From assembly GCA_964410625.1 (NCBI GenBank), contig CAYPHY010000004.1:210061-274060 (forward strand): a stretch of 64,000 bases of DNA, read 5' to 3'. Source of the stretch: CAYPHY01 sp964410625 (GTDB lineage Bacteria; Chloroflexota; Anaerolineae; Promineifilales; Promineifilaceae). Under the pieces are notes generated by a model, which saw nothing but the letters and a program-made list of their open reading frames with translations, had not been told where the DNA came from and searched no databases. Made by a program: the position numbers and the translations under genes. The stretch's first letter is position 1, and each line of letters begins with the position of its first letter. This document shows positions 17,373-26,226 of this stretch, one piece after another.

Positions 17373-17403
17373 TGTCTATATCGTCCGAAGCAAATAGAAG
17401 TCC

Positions 17404-17431
17404 GGTTTTTGCAAAAAACCGGGTTTCTAAA
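17404..17431. repeat. AAACCGGGTTTCT-type repeat
   Basis: CCGGTTTTTGCAAAAAACCGG hairpin followed by GTTTCT; a member of the dispersed AGAAACCGGGTTTCT palindromes (others at 43697, 44480, 52430, 54548, 57177, 63395). Confidence 0.7.
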
Positions 17432-17447
17432 AGAAAAGAGAGCGCGT

Positions 17448-18584
17448 ATGGCTCAATCTCAACCTCAACCTCAACCAACGACCCCTGAAACCCCAACCAG
17501 CAGCCAGCTATTCACCCGGCTGCAACAAGCATGGCGCGGGATCAGCGTGCCACTCGCGGCCGTCATCCTCGCCGCGCTCATTGGCGCGCTGCTCTTGCTC
17601 ATCTCCGGCGCAGACCCCATTGCCGCCTATAGCGCCTTGCTCAAGGGTGCGTTAGGTGGGGCCACACCGATTCAGCGAACGTTGGAAAAGGCCACGCCCC
17701 TCATTTTTAGCGGGTTGGCCGTCGCCTTTGCTTTCAAGGCCGGGCTATTTAATATTGGGGCACAGGGGCAACTACTCTTTGGGGCAATTGTCGCCGCGTT
17801 CGTTGGCTTTAGCATTGAAGGGCTACCGGCGATAATCCATGCCCCCCTCGCCCTGCTCGTCGGCGCTTTGGCTGGCGCTCTCTATGGCTTTATCCCCGGC
17901 GCGTTAAAGACCTACACCGGCGCACACGAAGTCATTACCACCATCATGCTCAACTTTGTCGCCATCAACATGACCGACTACCTCGCTGATGGCCCCTGGA
18001 AAGACCCTTCGCCAACCAACATCGTCGCCCGCACACCGCGCATTTTTCCGTCAGCCGAAATCCCTCTCTTAGGCAACATTCCGCTAGGCTTCATCATTGC
18101 TGTTGCCGCCGCCATCGTCGTCTGGTGGCTCCTCTGGCGTACCACACTGGGGTATGAAATTCGCACCGTTGGTCTGAACCCCAATGCCGCCCAATACGCC
18201 GGTATTCGTGTCTCTATGATGATCATTTTGGCGATGATGATCAGTGGCTTTCTGGCCGGACTGGGCGGCGCGGTAGAAACACAAGGGATCGTCGGCCGCT
18301 TCCAGCCAGGGTTCAACACCGGTCTTGGCTTTGACGGCATCACCATCGCTCTGCTCGGCCGCACCAGCCCCTTTGGCGTCATCCCCGCCGCGCTCATTCT
18401 GGGCATCATGCGCGCCGGTGCTTCCCAAATGCAATTTAACGCTGGCGTCGCGCCCGAAATCACCGACGTCATCACCGCCCTCATTTTATTCTTTGTCGCC
18501 GCCGATATAATCGTCCGCCGGTTGCTGCGAATGCGGGCCACCGACGACGAACAGGTGACGCTCAGCACCGGCTGGGGCAAGTGA
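17448..18584 (+). CDS. ABC importer permease, BMP system, subunit 1
   Basis: A 378-aa membrane protein with about ten helices, of the BPD_transp_2 (LivH/RbsC-like) class. Recognisable stretches are LIFSGLAVAFAFKAGLFNIG, typical of nucleoside-type permeases (YufP/NupB), and GLGGAVETQGIVGRFQPGFN followed by GFDGITIALLGRTSPFGVIP. The start at 17448 (MAQSQPQ) follows a GAGAG site; the ORF could begin 13 codons earlier, inside the repeat. It pairs with the next gene to form the heterodimeric channel. Confidence 0.92.
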   Translation: MAQSQPQPQPTTPETPTSSQLFTRLQQAWRGISVPLAAVILAALIGALLLLISGADPIAAYSALLKGALGGATPIQRTLEKATPLIFSGLAVAFAFKAGLFNIGAQGQLLFGAIVAAFVGFSIEGLPAIIHAPLALLVGALAGALYGFIPGALKTYTGAHEVITTIMLNFVAINMTDYLADGPWKDPSPTNIVARTPRIFPSAEIPLLGNIPLGFIIAVAAAIVVWWLLWRTTLGYEIRTVGLNPNAAQYAGIRVSMMIILAMMISGFLAGLGGAVETQGIVGRFQPGFNTGLGFDGITIALLGRTSPFGVIPAALILGIMRAGASQMQFNAGVAPEITDVITALILFFVAADIIVRRLLRMRATDDEQVTLSTGWGK

Positions 18585-18628
18585 GTGACGAGTGGAGAAT
18601 GGCTACTGATTAGCAGAGGAACAATCAT

Positions 18629-19648
18629 ATGGAAATAACTGCTTCTGTGCCTAAGACCGGAAAAAGTTGGCTGGCACGTTACCGAAATATTTTGTTTATC
18701 GCCGGTGTCATCCTGGTTGCCATTATTTACAGCTTCACTCAGAACCCCAATGTAACCGTTGCGGTGTTGGCCTCCAGCCTGCGCCAATCAACGCCACTGG
18801 TGCTAGGTGCGCTGTGCGGGCTGATTGGCGAGCGGTCGGGGGTGATCAACATCGGCATCGAAGGGCAAATGCTCCTCGCCGCCTTCATCGGCTTTCTGGC
18901 AAACGTCTATACCGGCAACCTCTTGTTCGCCGTCATGGCCGGTATCTTGGCCGGGGCGGTCCTGGGTTGGCTGCTGGCCTTTATGTCCGTCACCCTAAAG
19001 ATGGACCAGATCATTGCTGGAACGGTGATCAATATTCTCGCCCTCGGCCTAACCGGCTACTTCTTCCGCGCCGGGCTTTCCACCGGTGGCAAGCTACAAC
19101 CATTTCCGCTAGGGCCGCTGGCTGATATTCCATTGGTCGGCCGTGTCCTCTTCGTCAATCCCCCCATCACCTACGCCACAATCATCCTCGTCTTTGTCGT
19201 CCACTATGTCCTCTTCTATACCAAGTGGGGGCTCCGCACACGGGCGGTGGGCGAACACCCCAGCGCGGCCGATACCGTCGGCATCAACGTCCGCCTGATG
19301 CGCTATGCCAACGTGATCATCGCCGGGGGCGTTGCCGGGCTGGCCGGTGGTTTTCTGACACTAGAGGCCGTAGGCGTCTTTGAGCGAGCGATGACCAACG
19401 GCCGAGGCTTTGTCGCCCTGGCGGTGATGATCTTCGGCAAATGGACCCCTTTTGGTGCCTGGGGTGCGGCTTTGCTCTTCGGCTTTGCTATTGCGCTGCA
19501 AACCCAGCTCCAATTTGCCGGGATATTGAACGTCCCCCACCAGTTCATCGGCATGTTGCCCTATGTGCTGACCATCGTGGTCCTGGCTGGTTTTGGCGGC
19601 CGTGCCCGGCCACCGGCGGCCGTCGGCCAACCCTATGAGACAGAATAA
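18629..19648 (+). CDS. ABC importer permease, BMP system, subunit 2
   Basis: A 339-residue membrane protein, the smaller partner permease (YufQ/NupC-like). The N-terminal helix is FIAGVILVAIIYSF. LVLGALCGLIGERSGVINIG and IEGQMLLAAFIGF are the standard motif for this subunit, and AVMIFGKWTPFGAWGAALLFG lies near the cytoplasmic coupling region. It starts 44 nt after the first permease and is followed 70 nt later by the ATPase. Confidence 0.92.
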   Translation: MEITASVPKTGKSWLARYRNILFIAGVILVAIIYSFTQNPNVTVAVLASSLRQSTPLVLGALCGLIGERSGVINIGIEGQMLLAAFIGFLANVYTGNLLFAVMAGILAGAVLGWLLAFMSVTLKMDQIIAGTVINILALGLTGYFFRAGLSTGGKLQPFPLGPLADIPLVGRVLFVNPPITYATIILVFVVHYVLFYTKWGLRTRAVGEHPSAADTVGINVRLMRYANVIIAGGVAGLAGGFLTLEAVGVFERAMTNGRGFVALAVMIFGKWTPFGAWGAALLFGFAIALQTQLQFAGILNVPHQFIGMLPYVLTIVVLAGFGGRARPPAAVGQPYETE

Positions 19649-19718
19649 AGCTGCCACTGGTCACAAATTTAGCTCGGCCATCGGATAAAAATTACCGGTG
19701 CATCCCTTTTAAAAATCT

Positions 19719-21302
19719 ATGGACATCCAAACCCAAGCCCAAGCCCGAACCGAAGCCTCTAGCCACATCAGCCAGACCAACCACTCTGAAAGGCCGGTTG
19801 TCTTGGAAGCACGAGGAATTACCAAACGCTTCCCCGGCGTCATAGCCAACAACCAGGTCAGCCTGACCTTGCGCCAGGGTGAAATTCTGGCCTTGCTCGG
19901 CGAAAACGGGGCCGGAAAAAGCACGCTGATGAACATCCTCTATGGGCTATATAAGCCTGATGAGGGGGAAATTTTCATTCGCGGTGAGAAGGTAGAGTTC
20001 CATAATCCCGGCGATGCCATCCGGCATGGCATTGGCATGGTCCACCAACACTTCCAGCTTGTGCCGGTGATGAGCGTTGCCGAAAATGTGATCCTCGGCG
20101 CGGAAATCACCCAATTAGGGGGCTACATTGACCAGCGCACGGCCGTCCGCCAGGTGCGCGAGCTATCGCAACAATACGGCATGACCGTTGATCCCACCGC
20201 CACCGTCGAAGACCTGCCTGTTGGAACGCAGCAACGAGTGGAGATCATCAAGGCACTCTATCGCCACGCCGATATTCTTATCCTCGACGAGCCAACGGCC
20301 GTGCTGACGCCCCAAGAGGCCCAGGAGCTATTTCGTGTGATGCACGGGCTGACCGAGCGCGGTGTTTCGATTATCTTCATCACCCACAAGCTAAAGGAAG
20401 TCCTCGCCGTCGCCGATCAGATCAACGTCATGCGCGGCGGCCGCATGGTCGGCACAGCCACACCTCAGGAGGCCACCGAAGCCAGCCTGGCGGAGATGAT
20501 GGTCGGCCGCAAGGTCATTCTCCAGGTTGAAAAAGAAGAGGCACATCCGACCGATGTAGTCCTGCGCGTGGAAAATCTGAACGTCTTAGACGACCGCCAC
20601 CATCATGCGGTGCGCGACCTTTCCCTGGATGTCCAGGCCGGGGAGATTTTGGGCATTGCCGGTGTACAGGGCAATGGGCAACGAGAGTTCGTGGAGGCGC
20701 TAACCGGCTTGCGGTCCGTTGCCGACGGACATATATGGATCGCCGGTACGCAGACCACACGCCTTTCCCCGCGCCAGATCACCGAAAAGGGGGTGGCCCA
20801 CATTCCCGAAGACCGTGAAAAGCACGGCCTGGTCGGCGCCTATTCCATCGCCGACAACCTCGTCCTCAATCTCTACCATCGTTCCCCCTATTCCAACGGG
20901 CCTGTCCTCAATCGCGAAAAGATCAGCACCCGCGCCCGCGAACTGGTCAAGAAATTTGATGTCCGTACCCCGTCAATCAACACCCACGCCCGCACGCTCT
21001 CCGGCGGCAATAAACAAAAAGTCATCGTCGCCCGTGAGTTTTCGCGGCCGGTGAAGCTACTGATCGCCAACCAGCCCACGCGCGGCATTGACGTTGGCTC
21101 CATCGAATTCATTCACAACCAGATCGTCGCCCAGCGCGATAATGGCGTGGCGGTTTTGTTGGTCTCGGCCGAACTCGACGAAATCCTCAGCCTCTCCGAC
21201 CGGATCGCAGTGATGTTCGAGGGTCGGATTGTGAAGATATTGCCTGCCGAGGAAGCCACCCGCGAACGCCTGGGCTTGTTAATGGCCGGTTCCGAAGCCT
21301 GA
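19719..21302 (+). CDS. ABC importer ATPase with two nucleotide-binding domains
   Basis: A 527-aa double ATPase of the RbsA/YufO class that drives the BMP importer. The first domain has Walker A GENGAGKSTLMNILYG, signature VGTQQRVEIIKAL and Walker B DILILDEPTAVL. The second has a degenerate Walker A (GVQGNGQREFVEAL), signature LSGGNKQKVIVAREF and a degenerate Walker B (LLIANQPTRGID), the usual asymmetry in this class. With the preceding three genes it forms a complete transporter, probably for nucleosides or related compounds. Confidence 0.94.
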   Translation: MDIQTQAQARTEASSHISQTNHSERPVVLEARGITKRFPGVIANNQVSLTLRQGEILALLGENGAGKSTLMNILYGLYKPDEGEIFIRGEKVEFHNPGDAIRHGIGMVHQHFQLVPVMSVAENVILGAEITQLGGYIDQRTAVRQVRELSQQYGMTVDPTATVEDLPVGTQQRVEIIKALYRHADILILDEPTAVLTPQEAQELFRVMHGLTERGVSIIFITHKLKEVLAVADQINVMRGGRMVGTATPQEATEASLAEMMVGRKVILQVEKEEAHPTDVVLRVENLNVLDDRHHHAVRDLSLDVQAGEILGIAGVQGNGQREFVEALTGLRSVADGHIWIAGTQTTRLSPRQITEKGVAHIPEDREKHGLVGAYSIADNLVLNLYHRSPYSNGPVLNREKISTRARELVKKFDVRTPSINTHARTLSGGNKQKVIVAREFSRPVKLLIANQPTRGIDVGSIEFIHNQIVAQRDNGVAVLLVSAELDEILSLSDRIAVMFEGRIVKILPAEEATRERLGLLMAGSEA

Positions 21303-21308
21303 ATTTTC

Positions 21309-21378
21309 TCACGCAAAGAACACAAAGACGCAAAGGATTAAACTAAACGCTTAGCGACCTTTGCGCCTTTGTCTGAGA
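21309..21378. repeat. ACGCAAAGG / CCTTTGCGC inverted repeat
   Basis: ACACAAAGACGCAAAGG and its near complement CCTTTGCGCCTTTGT flank an AT-rich loop. The same family appears at 48964-49062 and in part at 57220-57262. Confidence 0.7.
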
Positions 21379-21445
21379 CATCTCTTCAATGCACTCACTA
21401 ACCTCGCTGGGAAATCACAGCAGTTAAATCATTTATTATATCCTA

Positions 21446-21474
21446 TAGACAGAAAACGCGATCTGCGGTATACT
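21446..21474 (+). promoter_or_regulatory. Promoter upstream of greA (TAGACA-17-TATACT)
   Basis: A -35-like TAGACA (21446-21451) and -10 TATACT (21469-21474) with optimal 17-nt spacing. Transcription would begin near 21481, about 290 nt before greA. Confidence 0.6.
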
Positions 21475-21494
21475 GACGCGCAAGTAAGCGTACT

Positions 21495-21702
21495 GGTAAC
21501 AAGAGCAATCCCCGTTTGCAAGGGGGCGTCGCCTGAATCCAGCAGCGCCATGTTGCTGAGAAGTTCTTCCGCAGTGATTTAAGCACCTAAGCACCATTAG
21601 CTGAAAAGTAGCGATGTACAGCGGATAGCGTTTAGCACCTGTTAGGTATTCCCCAAATGGACTAGATAGAAGCCCGTGTTTGTGGCATCGTTGCTCGTTG
21701 CC
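21495..21702 (+). ncRNA. Candidate structured RNA upstream of greA
   Basis: Non-coding stretch of about 210 nt directly after the promoter. A 12-bp long-range stem closes it: 21495-21508 pairs with 21691-21702, with a 2-nt bulge and one G-U. Inside are local hairpins (CCCC/GGGG at 21509-21525, CAGCA/TGCTG, ACCTAA/TTAGGT). It could be a 6S-like RNA of about 200 nt or a cis-acting leader of greA. No known family motif was recognised. Confidence 0.35.
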
Positions 21703-21769
21703 GATCACATCCGGCTACCGTCACACATACCACATTCTGGAGAAAATTGGAATAAATGTGGAGAAGCGA

Positions 21770-22243
21770 ATGATTATCGAAGATGCTGTTTACATGACGG
21801 CCGAAGGCCTGGAAAAATTGAAGAGTGAGTTAGAATATCTGAAAACAGTACGACGCGAAGAGGTGTCGCAGAAACTGCAAGTCGCCATTGCTCAAGGTGA
21901 TTTGAAAGAAAATGCCGACTACCACGCCGCAAAAGAAGAGCAAGGCTTCGTCGAGGGCCGCATTCGCACGTTGGAAGATTCCCTCCGCCGGGCGAAAGTC
22001 ATCGAAAACAATGGCCCATCCGACGTAGTGCGTGTGGGCAGCAAAGTGACCGTAATGGAAGAGGGGACTGATGAACTGGAAACCTATAGCATCGTTGGCC
22101 CGCATGAGGCAAACCCCGCCAGCGGCCGCATCTCCAACGAATCACCTATTGGCAGTGCCTTGCTAGGGGCCAAACGAGGCCAAATCGTCAGCGTGCAAAT
22201 TCCGGCGGGGGAGATCCGCTACCGCATCAGCGAAATCGCCTAG
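21770..22243 (+). CDS. greA: Transcription elongation factor GreA
   Basis: Rescues stalled RNA polymerase by stimulating transcript cleavage through the secondary channel. The N-terminal coiled coil (MTAEGLEKLKSELEYLK... to about residue 80) carries the acidic tip in DLKENADYHAAKEEQ, and the C-terminal FKBP-like domain has ISNESPIGSALLGAKRGQIV. At 157 aa it is the normal length. The ATG at 21770 has GGAG 6 nt upstream; the longer ORF upstream overlaps the leader. It precedes folB-folK but is separated by a repeat. Confidence 0.96.
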   Translation: MIIEDAVYMTAEGLEKLKSELEYLKTVRREEVSQKLQVAIAQGDLKENADYHAAKEEQGFVEGRIRTLEDSLRRAKVIENNGPSDVVRVGSKVTVMEEGTDELETYSIVGPHEANPASGRISNESPIGSALLGAKRGQIVSVQIPAGEIRYRISEIA

Positions 22244-22259
22244 TACAATATTCAACCAC

Positions 22260-22345
22260 AGATAGTTACGGATTGAATGGATAAACACGGATCGTTTAAG
22301 AAATATCCGTGTTTATTCGTTCAATCCGTGTTCATCCGTGTTAAG
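22260..22345. repeat. ATCCGTG inverted repeat
   Basis: GATTGAATGGATAAACACGGAT pairs with ATCCGTG...TTCAATCC and a further ATCCGTG direct copy, between greA and folB. Related to the TTCGTG-rich repeats at 54465-54655. Confidence 0.65.
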
Positions 22346-22352
22346 GGATTAA

Positions 22353-22715
22353 ATGGACAAAGTCATCATCAAAGACCTCCTTCTGCGCGGGATCATCGGC
22401 ATCAACCCCGACGAGCGCGAAAAAAAGCAGGACATCCTGATCAACCTGGTGCTCTACGCCGACACTCGCACGGCCGCCAAAAGCGACGCCATCGAGGATG
22501 CGGTGAACTACAAAGCTGTCACCAAGCGCGTGATCGATCATGTGGAAGCCTCGGCCGACTTTCTGGTGGAGAAGTTGGCAAACGATCTGGCTCGCCTGAT
22601 CCTGACCGAGTTTCCCATTGAGCGCATAGTGGTTCGGGTGGAAAAGCCAGGGGCGTTGCGTTTCACCCGCTCAGTCGGGATAGAGATTGAGCGGAGCCGG
22701 GCTGATCTGAAATAA
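22353..22715 (+). CDS. folB: Dihydroneopterin aldolase
   Basis: Converts 7,8-dihydroneopterin to 6-hydroxymethyl-dihydropterin and glycolaldehyde in folate synthesis. The 120-residue length and tunnelling-fold signatures fit: VIIKDLLLRGIIGINPDERE at the N-terminus with the conserved Glu, VNYKAVTKRVIDHVEASADF mid-protein, and RIVVRVEKPGALRFTRSVGI, containing the catalytic Lys region (VEKPGA). AAGGG lies 6 nt before the ATG. The next pathway step, folK, follows. Confidence 0.95.
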   Translation: MDKVIIKDLLLRGIIGINPDEREKKQDILINLVLYADTRTAAKSDAIEDAVNYKAVTKRVIDHVEASADFLVEKLANDLARLILTEFPIERIVVRVEKPGALRFTRSVGIEIERSRADLK

Positions 22716-22774
22716 ACCTCTGAGGTCTTGGTGTTTTTTCAGGCAAGGCTTAAATTTCAGACCTCGAAGGTTTG
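22714..22774. repeat. ACCTCTGAGGTCT inverted repeat between folB and folK
   Basis: AACCTCTGAGGTCTTGG pairs imperfectly with TCAGACCTCGAAGGTT; a compact palindrome filling nearly all of the 61-nt gap. Confidence 0.65.
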
Positions 22775-22776
22775 CT

Positions 22777-23289
22777 GTGAACCGTGTATTTGTGCTTTTA
22801 GGCTCAAATATCAATAAAGAGCGCAATCTGCCTGAAGCGATACGGCTTCTCTCCTCTCTTTGCCGGGTAACGGCCGTTTCTTCAATCTATGAATCCATCC
22901 CGGTTGGCTTGCGCGAACAGCCCAATTTTCTCAATGCCGCGCTGATCCTTGAGACCACGCTGTCGGCCGCCGAATTGAAAGCCGGCCCGTTGAGTGAGAT
23001 CGAACGCCAGCTCAAGCGCGAACGCCTACCCGATAAAAACGCCCCACGCACAATTGATCTCGACATCGTTCTATTCAACGACGAAGTATTTGATTATCCT
23101 GGCCCCGACGGCCGCCCCCGCCACATCCCCGACCCCGACTTGTTGCGCTTTCCCCACGCCATCGTCCCAACGGCCGAACTCGCCCCCCACATGCCCCATC
23201 CCGAAACCGGCGAACCGCTACAAACTATCGCCACCCGACTCCTGGCAGCGGCCAAAGGTTCCGTATGGAAAGCCACAAATACCAACTGA
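22777..23289 (+). CDS. folK: 2-amino-4-hydroxy-6-hydroxymethyldihydropteridine diphosphokinase
   Basis: Transfers diphosphate from ATP to 6-hydroxymethyl-dihydropterin. The family motifs are present: VLLGSNINKERNL at the N-terminus, QPNFLNAALILETTL, and the diagnostic RTIDLDIVLFNDEVF, followed by IPDPDLLRFPHAIVPTAELAP. The length (170 aa) is typical. The start is a GTG at 22777 with a GAAGG site; MNRVFVLLG is the expected N-terminus. It forms a folate pair with folB. Confidence 0.95.
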   Translation: MNRVFVLLGSNINKERNLPEAIRLLSSLCRVTAVSSIYESIPVGLREQPNFLNAALILETTLSAAELKAGPLSEIERQLKRERLPDKNAPRTIDLDIVLFNDEVFDYPGPDGRPRHIPDPDLLRFPHAIVPTAELAPHMPHPETGEPLQTIATRLLAAAKGSVWKATNTN

Positions 23290-23291
23290 CA

Positions 23292-23340
23292 CAGTACCCC
23301 CACTCCCCACTAATCACTAACCACTGACCACTATCCCACT
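23292..23340. repeat. CCACTCCCCAC-type repeat arm
   Basis: Pyrimidine-rich CCCCCACTCCCCACTAATCACTAACCACT sequence between convergent folK and the GT39 gene; one arm of the GAGTGGG family. Confidence 0.6.
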
Positions 23341-23343
23341 ATC

Positions 23344-25353
23344 CTACGAACAATCAGATAACGGAATCTCCAGCCAATCTCCGGCCGGATTAGCCGCCAC
23401 ATCGAGAATTGGCACAGCCTCAAGTGAGGGAAAACGATACATACCCACCCGCATCAACCAGGGAGCGGCCGCCCCATCCGGCAAAGGCAAGGCGAAATAG
23501 CTGATCACCTTATCTCCGGCTCGCCATTGCGCCGCCGCAAAGACGGCCGCATCCGCCTGTGCAATTCGCTGCCCTCTCCCATTCCCCTCTAGCAAGTGGT
23601 TAAAGAGATGGTAATCGGCCGCGTCCGGGTTGTCGGCCGTTTGCCAGTGTAGCCACCAGCGCAACACCCCCGCTTCACAACGCAGCCCATAACCCACAAG
23701 CTGGACAAAGTTTGCTAACAAGATCGGGCTGTCGAAACGCGTGTCCGGCTCTGGCGCACCATTGGCCGGAAGCCCCATAACGACATAGCTTCCTTCGCCA
23801 GAGCGAAGGGGGACTCTTTCCTGGCTGTCCGCCACAGCCGCATATAATTCTCGGACCGGCTCGACGGCCGCTTCTTGCTCATCTCGCCCATCCAGTAAGA
23901 CGACGGCCGCTTGTGCTGGAAAGAGGGCGGATGAATGGGCATCCACAAAACGATGTGGCTGATCGCGCATCAAGACAGCCCACTCCGCCGGAAACTCGTC
24001 CACACGGGGAAATTCCCCCGCTCCAGCCAGCAGGATTTCGGCCGCGCCGCTTTGCCTTGCCAGCGTAACAGCCGTTTCGGCCGCCTCCAGCTTCATCCCC
24101 AACGGCGTACCAAAGCCACCAGGCGTGTTTACCCGCGTCACAAATTGCAGCAGATTAAACGACAACCACAATTGCAAGGCGGCCGTCAACAACAAAAGCC
24201 CCCACCCCACACTGTACCGCGATTTTCCAAATGGCGATCTATCGTGCCGCGATTTGCCAAATCGCGCTACAAGCCAGGCAAATCCGATACCGCCAATCAT
24301 GTATTGTACGGGGAACGTTGTGATGAAATAGTGCGGAAACACCTGGGTCAAGGGGAGAAGAAAAAACAATGGCGGCAACAACAACCAGACGAGCAAGATA
24401 AAACCTACCTGCGCGGCCGTCCCCTCCCACTGTCGCCACAGACGATAGACCAACCAGACCATTCCGGCAATGATCAACCCCGCCAACAGCCATTGGGCAG
24501 GCGCAACCGGCGGAGCCTGGGCCAGAAAGGCACGAAAGGCATCCGCGCCAGCCAACGAATGCACGTCCACCCCCAGGCTAACCATGATCGTATAGCGTAT
24601 GGAATCGAACTGGGAAGTAGCGGCCGTCTCGCTACCAGACAAGGGTATCTGCTCCAGCCCCCTTCCACCCCACTGTTGCCACAGATAGTAGAGGAACGGC
24701 ACGGCCGTCAGCACCCCCAATGCCCCACCCACCAGCACCCAGCGCCAACTCACTCGACGGCGGAACAGTAGCAGAAAGAGGACGGTCGCAGGGACCAGGG
24801 CAACGGCCGAGAGATGAATCTGCACCGCTACCGCCAGACAAAGCAGGTGGAGGACTATCCATCTCTGGCGACCTTCGACAAAGGCCAACGCGGCCGCAGC
24901 TCCCCAACCCATGACAAACAAAGGCAACAAATCCTGCGCCCAAATCTTGCGTGAGTAAATAATCCCCCAGGGAGTAACGGCATAGAGTAGCGCGGCTGCG
25001 AGCGCGGCCGTCCCTCCCCAGTAACGCCGCACCAGCCAATATGCACCGGCAACGCTCAATGTATTCAGCAGTCCGGGAAAGATCGTCGCCGCATAAGGAT
25101 GGGGCCAAAGCAGGAGAGGTAGCGTATAGAGCCAGACGCTCATTGGGAAGTTGGGAAAGCCGACAGAACTGCTAATGCCCCGCAGTTGAAACTCCCCTCC
25201 CGCCATGTCCAGAGCCAGACTCAGCAGCCGTGCCTCATCAGCCTTAAACTCCGTCAGCCCCGGCCAGCCCATCCGCGCCACCCCCGCCACCAGCAGAACG
25301 GCGGCCAACGCTACAAACTCCAGGATTCGTGCTGTGGACGGCCGCAACGTCAT
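23344..25353 (-). CDS. GT39-type membrane glycosyltransferase
   Basis: About 670 residues with many hydrophobic helices in the first two thirds and a soluble tail, the same layout as the protein at 966-3005. The first extracytoplasmic loop carries an acidic pair in TEFKADEARLLSLALDMAGG, which fits the catalytic Asp/Glu region of GT39 enzymes; SVGFPNFPMSVWLYTLPLL follows. I prefer the ATG at 25353 (MTLRPST), 24 nt after the xth stop, over 25404, which overlaps xth. Probably transfers sugars from a polyprenyl carrier; acceptor unknown. Confidence 0.75.
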   Translation of the reverse strand: MTLRPSTARILEFVALAAVLLVAGVARMGWPGLTEFKADEARLLSLALDMAGGEFQLRGISSSVGFPNFPMSVWLYTLPLLLWPHPYAATIFPGLLNTLSVAGAYWLVRRYWGGTAALAAALLYAVTPWGIIYSRKIWAQDLLPLFVMGWGAAAALAFVEGRQRWIVLHLLCLAVAVQIHLSAVALVPATVLFLLLFRRRVSWRWVLVGGALGVLTAVPFLYYLWQQWGGRGLEQIPLSGSETAATSQFDSIRYTIMVSLGVDVHSLAGADAFRAFLAQAPPVAPAQWLLAGLIIAGMVWLVYRLWRQWEGTAAQVGFILLVWLLLPPLFFLLPLTQVFPHYFITTFPVQYMIGGIGFAWLVARFGKSRHDRSPFGKSRYSVGWGLLLLTAALQLWLSFNLLQFVTRVNTPGGFGTPLGMKLEAAETAVTLARQSGAAEILLAGAGEFPRVDEFPAEWAVLMRDQPHRFVDAHSSALFPAQAAVVLLDGRDEQEAAVEPVRELYAAVADSQERVPLRSGEGSYVVMGLPANGAPEPDTRFDSPILLANFVQLVGYGLRCEAGVLRWWLHWQTADNPDAADYHLFNHLLEGNGRGQRIAQADAAVFAAAQWRAGDKVISYFALPLPDGAAAPWLMRVGMYRFPSLEAVPILDVAANPAGDWLEIPLSDCS

Positions 25354-25376
25354 CGAAGCCCACAAATAAGCGCGTC

Positions 25377-26144
25377 TCAGGCCAATGTCAGGCTGACCGG
25401 GCAATGGTCAGACCCCAACACATCAGCGTGAATCGCCGCTTCCTGCACGCGCGGCCAAAGATCGAGCGTGACAAAAAAGTAGTCCAATCGCCAACCCACA
25501 TTTCGTTCACGCGCCGCGCTAAACAACGCCCACCAGGTATAGGCTCCCATTTGCTCTGGGTAACGAGCGCGGAAGCTATCTATATACCCGGCCGCCACCA
25601 CCTCATCCATCCAGGCGCACTCCTCCGGTAAAAAGCCGGTGGCCTTGCGGTTTTGCTTCGGCCGTGCCAGATCAATCTCCCGATGAGCGGTATTGATGTC
25701 GCCGCAAAAGATAACCGGCTTGCCCAATGCCCGCAAACGCTCCGTATATTGCAAGAAAGCCGCCTTATAAGCCATCTTGTATGGCACGCGCAGGAGATCA
25801 CGGCCGCCATTGGGAAAGTAGGCGGTAATAAAAACAAAGTCGCTATACTCCGCGACAATCGTTCGCCCCTCCCGATCATACTCAGGGATGCCCAACCCCA
25901 ATTGCACAGAAAGCGGCTCGATGCGACTATAGAGGGCAACGCCGCTATACCCCTTCCGCTCGGCCGCTGCCCAATAGGTATGGTAGCCCGGCGGTTGGCG
26001 AATCTCCTCCGGCAACTGCTCTGGATGGCACTTCGTCTCCTGCAAACCAAGAATATCCGGCTGCGTCCCCTCTAACCACTGCAAAAACCCCTTCTTCGCC
26101 ACCGCCCGCAAACCATTCACATTCCAACTATAAAGCCGCACCAC
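25377..26144 (-). CDS. xth: Exodeoxyribonuclease III (AP endonuclease)
   Basis: Repairs abasic sites by cutting 5' to the lesion and trims 3' blocks. Motifs in order: LYSWNVNGLRA (Asn), ILGLQETKCHPEQLP (metal-binding Glu), YSGVALYSR, VFITAYFPNGG (Tyr), VIFCGDINTAHREIDLARPK (Asp/Asn), WRLDYFFVT and GSDHCPVSLTL (Asp-His). All catalytic residues are present. The 255-aa length is typical of the ExoA branch. It is 82 nt downstream of the phosphohexomutase on the same strand. Confidence 0.96.
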   Translation of the reverse strand: MVRLYSWNVNGLRAVAKKGFLQWLEGTQPDILGLQETKCHPEQLPEEIRQPPGYHTYWAAAERKGYSGVALYSRIEPLSVQLGLGIPEYDREGRTIVAEYSDFVFITAYFPNGGRDLLRVPYKMAYKAAFLQYTERLRALGKPVIFCGDINTAHREIDLARPKQNRKATGFLPEECAWMDEVVAAGYIDSFRARYPEQMGAYTWWALFSAARERNVGWRLDYFFVTLDLWPRVQEAAIHADVLGSDHCPVSLTLA

Positions 26145-26145
26145 A

Positions 26146-26226
26146 ACCTCCCAGTCTCCCAGCCTCTCAATCCCTTAATCACCAGTCTCCCAGTCTCCTA
26201 ATCTCCAATCCTCTACTCTCCACTCC
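26146..26226. repeat. CAGTCTCCC / CACTCCCCACT repeat
   Basis: Tandem CCAGTCTCCCAGTCTCC and CCACTCCTCACTCCCCACT units fill the whole 82-nt gap between the phosphohexomutase and xth genes; pyrimidine-rich on the plus strand. It mixes the CAGTCTCC and GAGTGGG families. Confidence 0.7.

Noticed and set aside
21361..21582. 73-codon ORF upstream of greA
   Set aside because: Runs through a repeat and the greA promoter; no ribosome site and no recognisable protein.
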